From NCBI GenBank assembly GCA_028565635.1, contig JAOXYB010023681.1, positions 4,660-16,463 of the forward strand: DNA of 11,804 bases. The letters are read 5' to 3'. Of the stretch, positions 7,545-11,804 are shown piece after piece. Source of the stretch: Phoronis ovalis (Eukaryota > Phoronida > Phoronidae). The notes beneath the pieces were generated by a model. It saw nothing but the letters and a program-made list of their open reading frames with translations, was not told the origin of the DNA and made no database searches. Numbering within the stretch: the first letter of the stretch is position 1; every line of letters starts with the position of its first letter. A program made the translations under genes and the position numbers.

Positions 7545-8238
7545 ATGGTCGGCAAACAGGTAACACGCATAGGAAGTGTATCGGCTTTTTTCGTATTAAT
7601 GGGATTTTTTTATGTAACGTTTTTGGCAAGCTATCCTTCACCCCATAGAATTGTACCAAAATTGATATCTCACAAGTTTATGACAATTGAGTCGAAGCAG
7701 AAATCAAACTTGTCAGGACAACAGTACTTAGACTGTTTGACTCAAGGGGAGTGGATACCTCGAAAGAATGTTGAAAAAAGCGACGAAATCCTGTTTAAAA
7801 AAGCAATAAAAGATGTTATATGGGGTGGTCATCAAATTCCGCCTAATATACAAAGGACAGATAAAAAATGTGGTAATTTGGCCTACGGAAGACCATACAG
7901 CGGAATATTTCGAGCTTTGTGTAATCCTGAAGGAGAAACACCCTGCTGTTTCGAAAATATGTGTGTTAATAAAACAACAATTAACTGTACTTGTAAAAAT
8001 TGTTATGACATGAGGAGTAGAATTGTTGCTGAATTTGCAACTTGGAAAACATTGTCAGAAGAATGCTCCATGGAGGAGATGTCTACACATCGCAAAGCCT
8101 GCAATATTCTAAAGCAGAAGAATATAACACGGCTTTTAGTTTTAGGCGACTCTCTTGCTAGACATATTTATGCTAGCATGTTAATACATCTGAGCAACGA
8201 CCCTGTTTACGGAGCTATCGACCCCACATCAACGACAG
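7545..8238 (+). CDS. SGNH/PC-esterase-like membrane protein, exon 1
   Basis: First of two coding exons (join 7545-8238, 9698-10278; 424 residues). The ATG at 7545 sits in a good context (CAAAATGG). Residues about 11-29 are a hydrophobic signal anchor, giving a type II membrane or secreted protein facing the Golgi lumen or outside. Then come C64 with G68-E-W (the C..G.W block of PC-esterases), a cysteine-rich module at 109-153 (ALCNPEGETPCCFENMC, then CTCKNCYDMR), and R196-LLVLGDSLARH-207 carrying the presumed nucleophile Ser203. The cysteine module plus GDSL.RH is a pattern I know from uncharacterised, expanded protein families of molluscs and cnidarians. Relatives (plant TBL, CASD1, NXPE) act on O-acetyl groups of glycans, but the substrate here is unknown. 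N-glycosylation sequons are at N142, N147 and N193. The exon ends in phase 1 at ACAG|GTAAAAG. Confidence 0.82.
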
Positions 8239-8435
8239 GTAAAAGTAATATTAAGCTCTAGATAAATTCTAAAAAAGAGATGTCACTGAGTAGTTTTTAT
8301 TTAACCATATCGTTACTACTAGTTCATATAATTAATTCGTATAACATATAAATGAGTATTTTTAGTATATGGCCAAAATCTACAGCAGAGAAGGGTTGTG
8401 GGTTCTATATTCCAGTTAGCTTTTAAGGACTTGAG

Positions 8436-8501
8436 CAGTCTGAATAAATCCATCCATTAGTGTTCTGTACTCTCTCAACTAACGTGGATTAATTCAGACT
8501 G
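8436..8501. repeat. Imperfect inverted repeat in the intron
   Basis: CAGTCTGAATAAATCCA (8436-8452), continuing to ATTAG at 8460, is mirrored by CTAACGTGGATTAATTCAGACTG (8479 to 8501). The outer 17 bp differ at one base. GGACTTGAG and GGACTCGAG flank the two arms as a direct repeat. It is probably a small non-autonomous transposon remnant. Confidence 0.5.
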
Positions 8502-8745
8502 GGACTCGAGATACAAAAAAACTGTTATTTAACTGTAACTTTATTTATTAATTTTCATAACCAAAATGAAGAGATAGACAGGTAACCGTGTACATTTTTG
8601 CAAAGTTTACACTTTAATGTTGATAAATCCAAAGGAAAAAAATCTGAACATAATTCTCATGATCTGATAAGCGTTCATTTTGTGTAAAAATTGTGTTTTT
8701 CGAATTTTAATTTTTAAAACAAATTTAATTCAGAAATCACTGACC

Positions 8746-8959
8746 TACAAAATTGAAACTTGGGGAAAGATGTCTCAAATTTTTGAAATTTTGCTTTGTT
8801 TAAAAGTTATGAATTTTCAAAGCTTCAATGTCAGCATTTTACTGATTTTGATTTGACCCTTAAATTAAAAAATTATATAACTTTTGAACAAAGCAAAGCA
8901 AACATATATTTTTGTTGATATATATGTACAGCTCATTTATACAAAGTTTCACGTTTGTA
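8746..8959. repeat. Foldback / MITE-like element, about 214 bp
   Basis: Two nested pairs of arms face each other. Inner: GCTTTGTTTAAAAGTTAT (8793-8810) against ATAACTTTTGAACAAAGC (8877-8894), 17 of 18 paired. Outer: TACAAAATTGAAACTT (8746-8761) against AAGTTTCACGTTTGTA (8944-8959), 14 of 16 paired. The interior is AT-rich and non-coding. The geometry fits a non-autonomous foldback transposon inserted in the intron. Target-site duplications are not evident. Confidence 0.55.
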
Positions 8960-9323
8960 AATGCACAACTTAATTGCAAATTACAATAGACCCATGAAAT
9001 GCTTATTTACGTTTTTCTGAAATTGTTCTTATTAGAACCTGGTGGAATCCAATCAAATCCAATATGTTCTATTTAAGCTCGATTGCACGCGTAAAAATTA
9101 ACGTAAGGTACGCGTTTTCTGATTGGATGTTCCCTGATGTAAGTGAAACATTCAAATACAACAGTATACATAGCAACTTCGCAATAGATACAAGATCTCG
9201 TCGACGTTTTTGCAAGCATTTACAAATTTCCTACCACCATCAATTAGCTAAGCTAAAACTATTATTTCAGGTGGTACAAATGATTGGTATTAAACTGTAA
9301 CTGTTATCCTTCACAAAGAGTGA

Positions 9324-9425
9324 ATCAATTCGGAAATGTTATTAGACACCGGCTTAGACATCGTTTCGTTATCTCTCATTGATAGTCCCTTCAATATTCC
9401 TTCAAATGTCAGGGTTAGGTTTTAA
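9324..9425 (+). pseudogene. Possible retropepsin (LTR retrotransposon) fragment
   Basis: An open stretch after a TGA at 9321 reads INSEMLLDTGLDIVSLSLID and continues to a TAA at 9423. The LLDTG(x)D(x)VSL pattern, with the catalytic Asp-Thr-Gly at 9345-9353, is the active-site strand of retroviral-type aspartic proteases in LTR retrotransposons. Only about 33 codons remain and no other pol or gag motif is nearby, so this is a short relic at best and could be coincidental. Confidence 0.33.
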
Positions 9426-9534
9426 CACGTATTTTAATAATTTAAAAATATTTTAAATTTCAAGTTAATTTAAAAATATTATGTTTTATTTCGAAACAAG
9501 TCTGTGCTGCGTACCAGGTACTGTAATTAGTGAG

Positions 9535-9697
9535 TTTACTTATATATCTTAATGTTTTAACAATAACGATTTTTAATATTGTTTACTAATATGTTAAAAA
9601 AAACATTTTTAATATAGTTTACTTTATCTTAATGTTAAATAGCTATTTTTAATACAGTTTACTTATAACTTAATATCAACCGTTTTTAATATTACAG
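9535..9697 (+). repeat. Four-unit tandem repeat carrying the splice acceptor
   Basis: Units at 9535-9581, 9582-9617, 9618-9657 and 9658-9697 (47, 36, 40, 40 bp) each begin TTTACT and end in TTTTTAATA followed by TTG, TAG, CAG and TTACAG. Units 2-4 therefore each end in AG with an identical upstream T-run. The last one is the inferred real acceptor of exon 2. Acceptors at 9617 or 9657 would insert 80 or 40 nt and hit a stop within a few codons. Confidence 0.7.
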
Positions 9698-10278
9698 AAA
9701 TAAAGCAACGCTGTAAGGGTTACGCTCAATACTCTGAAAAAGTATGTAATGATCATATTCCACGAAACACAACGGTGTGCGACGGAGAAGTCGAAGCCAC
9801 TTATTCAGCAACGTACAAGAGTGCCATGGCCCCACAGGGTGTCAATGCAATAAATGCACTGGGAGCTAACAGCAGCTCTATGGTGATAAGCAGTCTCGGC
9901 GTGCACGATGGTTTTAATTCTGATTATGTGATTAAAAAATGTATAAGTGAAATTGTGGCTACTACAAAGTTACTGCAGAATACTTCCAAGTCTAATTTAA
10001 TGCCGCACTATATGTGGATAACACCGCACGTGCCGGGTCTCCTTAAAGGACCTGGATTTACAACACAATCTAAGGACAGAAGCATAGAATATGCAAAAAG
10101 AGTAACTCAGTACGTGCACGCGCAAGGCGTAAACGTACTAAACACGCATAATATTACAGACGCCGCCTTTAGTTGGGATGGTACGCATTTTGGTTCCGGA
10201 GTTAATCAATTAATAAGTCAAATTGTGTTTAGTTATATTGAAAATTTAGATTTAATACGTGTCAACACACCCAAATAA
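9698..10278 (+). CDS. SGNH/PC-esterase-like membrane protein, exon 2
   Basis: Second and final coding exon, residues 232-424, ending at TAA 10276-10278. It opens EIKQRCKGYAQYSEKVC, adding cysteines 237, 248 and 259 that could pair within the lumenal fold. LGVHDGFN (298-305) occupies the place of the SGNH block III, and WITPHVPGLLKGPGF (338-352) is a conserved-looking loop of this family. DGTHFGSGVN (392-401) supplies the presumed catalytic Asp392 and His395, completing a triad with Ser203 from exon 1. Sequons are at N255, N289, N326 and N383. The C-terminus runs on only about 20 residues past this block, as expected for the fold. No stop or frameshift interrupts either exon, and all expected catalytic positions are present, so the gene looks functional. 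The enzymatic reaction is inferred from family resemblance only. Confidence 0.82.
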
Positions 10279-10576
10279 CCAATGGCTGTCATCTCTATTT
10301 ATGTTCTTATTCCTGTCTATATTTTTATTAGAATATACGATTTCTATATTACCATACATATTTATCGTATTTCAAGTGTTATTCAAGCACTGGTAAAGTA
10401 AGGAGACTAGACACGTTTGGGGCATTTACCGTTGCTTAGCTAATTTAGCGTTAATTTTTTAACGTTTAAAATATATAGTTGAATCACCGACAACTATGGT
10501 AATATTTCCATTGCTTTTTCAAGTTTTAGTTTTTTCAACATGTATTTACTAAGATATAGTCTCAAATGTGAGACCA
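10279..10576 (+). other. Probable 3' UTR of the esterase gene
   Basis: AT-rich sequence from the stop codon to the first canonical polyadenylation signal. It contains a short CGTTAA/TTAACG hairpin at about 10449-10464 and no open frame of note. Confidence 0.55.
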
Positions 10577-10582
10577 AATAAA
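10577..10582 (+). terminator. Polyadenylation signal AATAAA (proximal)
   Basis: This is the first AATAAA after the esterase stop, 299 nt downstream, within CCAAATAAAAGTTCCG. A T/G-rich stretch (CTCGTCTCTGTGTAC) follows about 30 nt later, as expected of a cleavage-site downstream element. Confidence 0.5.
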
Positions 10583-10804
10583 AGTTCCGAAATGGTCAGC
10601 TTTATTAGACTCGTCTCTGTGTACACCATGTCTTAAGGTTATTTATATCCTTAACTGGACTTTGCTTACAGTAGACATTTTAATCCAATTTACAAGATTT
10701 TCTTGTGTACTCCATTTTAGTATGCTTACTGGGTTCGTGTGTACTGTAGTGACTTGTATAGAAATTGAATATATTTAATTATTATTGTAAAGTATTGATA
10801 ATCA

Positions 10805-10810
10805 AATAAA
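10805..10810 (+). terminator. Polyadenylation signal AATAAA (distal)
   Basis: A second AATAAA lies within TCAAATAAAAGTTTTCG, nearly the same context as the proximal signal. It could serve as an alternative distal 3' end about 530 nt after the stop. Confidence 0.35.
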
Positions 10811-11091
10811 AGTTTTCGTCCTTTATCAATCAGATGTTGAGCATAAAAATTCAGTACAAATAATCTTTCATATGTTTATCGAGGGGAGTGTATACTTTTT
10901 GCGTAAACGGTGGTGAATATAGTGAAAACAGCTGAAATTAGCTGGTAAATCGTGAACAAGTTCTTCCACATTGCTGCGAGTTTATAACGTGAAACATGAA
11001 AATATGACAAATTCAGGTGTGAATGGTAAATAAAATATATGGGCGTGAACAAATAATAGTAGACAAATAGATATGTACTATGTATACGACT
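10811..11091. other. Non-coding spacer
   Basis: No gene or repeat is recognised. On the minus strand the reverse-transcriptase frame from 11092 stays open across this stretch to 10876, but the sequence no longer resembles reverse transcriptase. The YADD motif expected next is absent. Confidence 0.45.
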
Positions 11092-11339
11092 GATATCATC
11101 TAAGTACAGATTAAATAGATATGGTGATAAACGTCTGCTATGTCTATCACTTGTATTGCATGAGAAATATTCAGAAGGGGAGAATCCCATGTAATATTGA
11201 CTTACTGGTTCTGTACCAAAAAAAAACAAGGATTGCAAATATATGTAGATAGATAATGCTTTAGTAATTTGTCAAATAATTGCTTCTATATATCAAAAGC
11301 CTTGGACGTATCAAAAAAATAAAATAAACACAGGTATCC
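11092..11339 (-). pseudogene. LINE reverse-transcriptase fragment
   Basis: On the minus strand, a frame starting at 11339 reads GYLCLFYFFDTSKAFD (11339-11292), the palm motif A of non-LTR retrotransposon reverse transcriptases. A TAG follows at 11288-11286, then LFDKLLKHY. After a frame change, probably at the nine-base A run at 11218-11226, the other frame gives EYFSCNTSDRHSRRLSP (11172-11122) and YLFNLYLDDI (11121-11092). This aligns without gaps to the C..GVRQG..LSP.LF..Y..D block. The roughly 65-residue spacing between the two motifs is what the family shows. Motif C (YADD), the endonuclease and the ends are missing, so this is an old truncated copy. I cannot assign the LINE clade. Confidence 0.7.
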
Positions 11340-11374
11340 TATGAATTTATTCATAGTTCACACATAGTTCACAC
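11339..11374. repeat. Palindrome plus 11-bp tandem duplication
   Basis: CTATGAAT (11339-11346) and ATTCATAG (11349-11356) form a near-perfect palindrome. It overlaps two exact tandem copies of ATAGTTCACAC (11353-11363 and 11364-11374). The feature lies at the upstream limit of recognisable reverse transcriptase. Confidence 0.55.
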
Positions 11375-11804
11375 ATCCTTATCTTGAACTGGACATTTGA
11401 TTTTCGCAAGATTATAAAATTATCAGATTAGAAGAGACTATGATATATTTACATTTGTAACTGAGATGTGCAGTCTAAAATAATACATTCTTTCTTAGAT
11501 TCATTAGACATTGAATTCCTAATTCATTTGATGTATCAGGTTGTCTAGTGTCATACTTGTATTTTTTGTGTAAACAGGAAATTATTAATTTGGTCTACTT
11601 TAACCTATGTGAGAAGCAAAAACTATTATTTTTTAATATGTGAAATAAGATATTATAGGCATTTTTCAAAAGTTGTTGCTGCAAACAGAGGAAATCAGCT
11701 GAAATTTAACCAAACTTCAAACGCATATATATTATGAAAAGTTTGAAAAACTAAGCTTACAACTTGTATATTCGTAGATACATATATAATGCCTATTATA
11801 TATA
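11375..11804. other. Non-coding AT-rich right edge
   Basis: No gene is supported on either strand. The upstream part of the LINE (endonuclease domain) would be expected here on the minus strand, but I see no trace of it. Confidence 0.5.

Larger units (their letters stand above)
8239..9697 (+). other. Intron of the esterase gene (GT-AG, phase 1)
   Basis: The donor GTAAAAG starts at 8239 and the acceptor TTTTTAATATTACAG ends at 9697. Joining the exons keeps the frame (split Gly/Glu codon resolves to GAA) and restores continuous family-like sequence. The 1,459-bp intron contains an inverted repeat (8436-8501), a larger foldback element (8746-8959), a possible retropepsin fragment (9324-9425) and a tandem repeat abutting the acceptor (9535-9697). 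A 78-codon open frame at 9064-9300 is not supported as coding. Confidence 0.8.

Noticed and set aside
7466-8013. Alternative-frame ORFs at 7466-7648 and 7813-8013
   Set aside because: They overlap esterase exon 1, whose own frame carries the anchor, cysteine module and GDS motif.
8380-8520. tRNA-derived SINE with a B-box (GGGTTCTATATTCC)
   Set aside because: The B-box match is poor, no A-box lies at the right distance, and the inverted repeat explains the segment better.
9064-9300. 78-codon open frame inside the intron
   Set aside because: Considered as a missing middle exon. Including it is unnecessary because exons 1 and 2 join in frame, and its sequence has no esterase features.

Overview
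The window is AT-rich, intron-containing nuclear DNA from an animal, most likely a mollusc (probably a bivalve). The evidence is a spliced gene with a GT-AG intron, metazoan-type polyadenylation signals, decayed copies of animal transposons, and a secreted or membrane-anchored esterase-like protein whose cysteine pattern I know from mollusc and cnidarian predicted proteins. The clade assignment is inference. No tRNA, rRNA, CRISPR or bacterial-type operon was seen.

Left half (about 1.1-6.0 kb): the remains of a Maverick/Polinton element (the virus-like, self-synthesising DNA transposons related to adintoviruses), all on the + strand. In order they are a packaging-ATPase fragment with a Walker B motif (1110-1440), a small Polinton-type accessory protein (1922-2474), and the N-terminal part of the protein-primed family B DNA polymerase (4968-6014). 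The polymerase ends just after its cysteine-rich finger, so the exonuclease and polymerase domains are missing. All three carry stops and frame changes and are dead. A possible orphan exon (3550-3685) of unknown identity lies between them.

Middle (6.2-6.6 kb): a relatively GC-richer island with three CCAATCA boxes, a TATAAA, a perfect TGACGTCA and seven RGGTCA half-sites. They surround a previously hidden 54-codon ORF (6387-6551). It may be a small gene, a first exon, or a second fragment of the Polinton accessory gene.

Right half (7.5-10.3 kb): the one intact-looking gene, a two-exon, 424-residue SGNH/PC-esterase-like protein (exons 7545-8238 and 9698-10278) with an N-terminal membrane anchor, a cysteine-rich stem, a GDS nucleophile block and a terminal DGTH block. 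Its 1,459-bp intron holds an inverted-repeat element, a possible retropepsin fragment, and a four-unit tandem repeat that has multiplied the 3' splice site. Polyadenylation signals follow at 10577 and 10805. The right edge carries a minus-strand LINE reverse-transcriptase fragment (11092-11339).

In short, this is one host gene within a landscape of old mobile elements. The esterase is the only gene I would call functional with good confidence.
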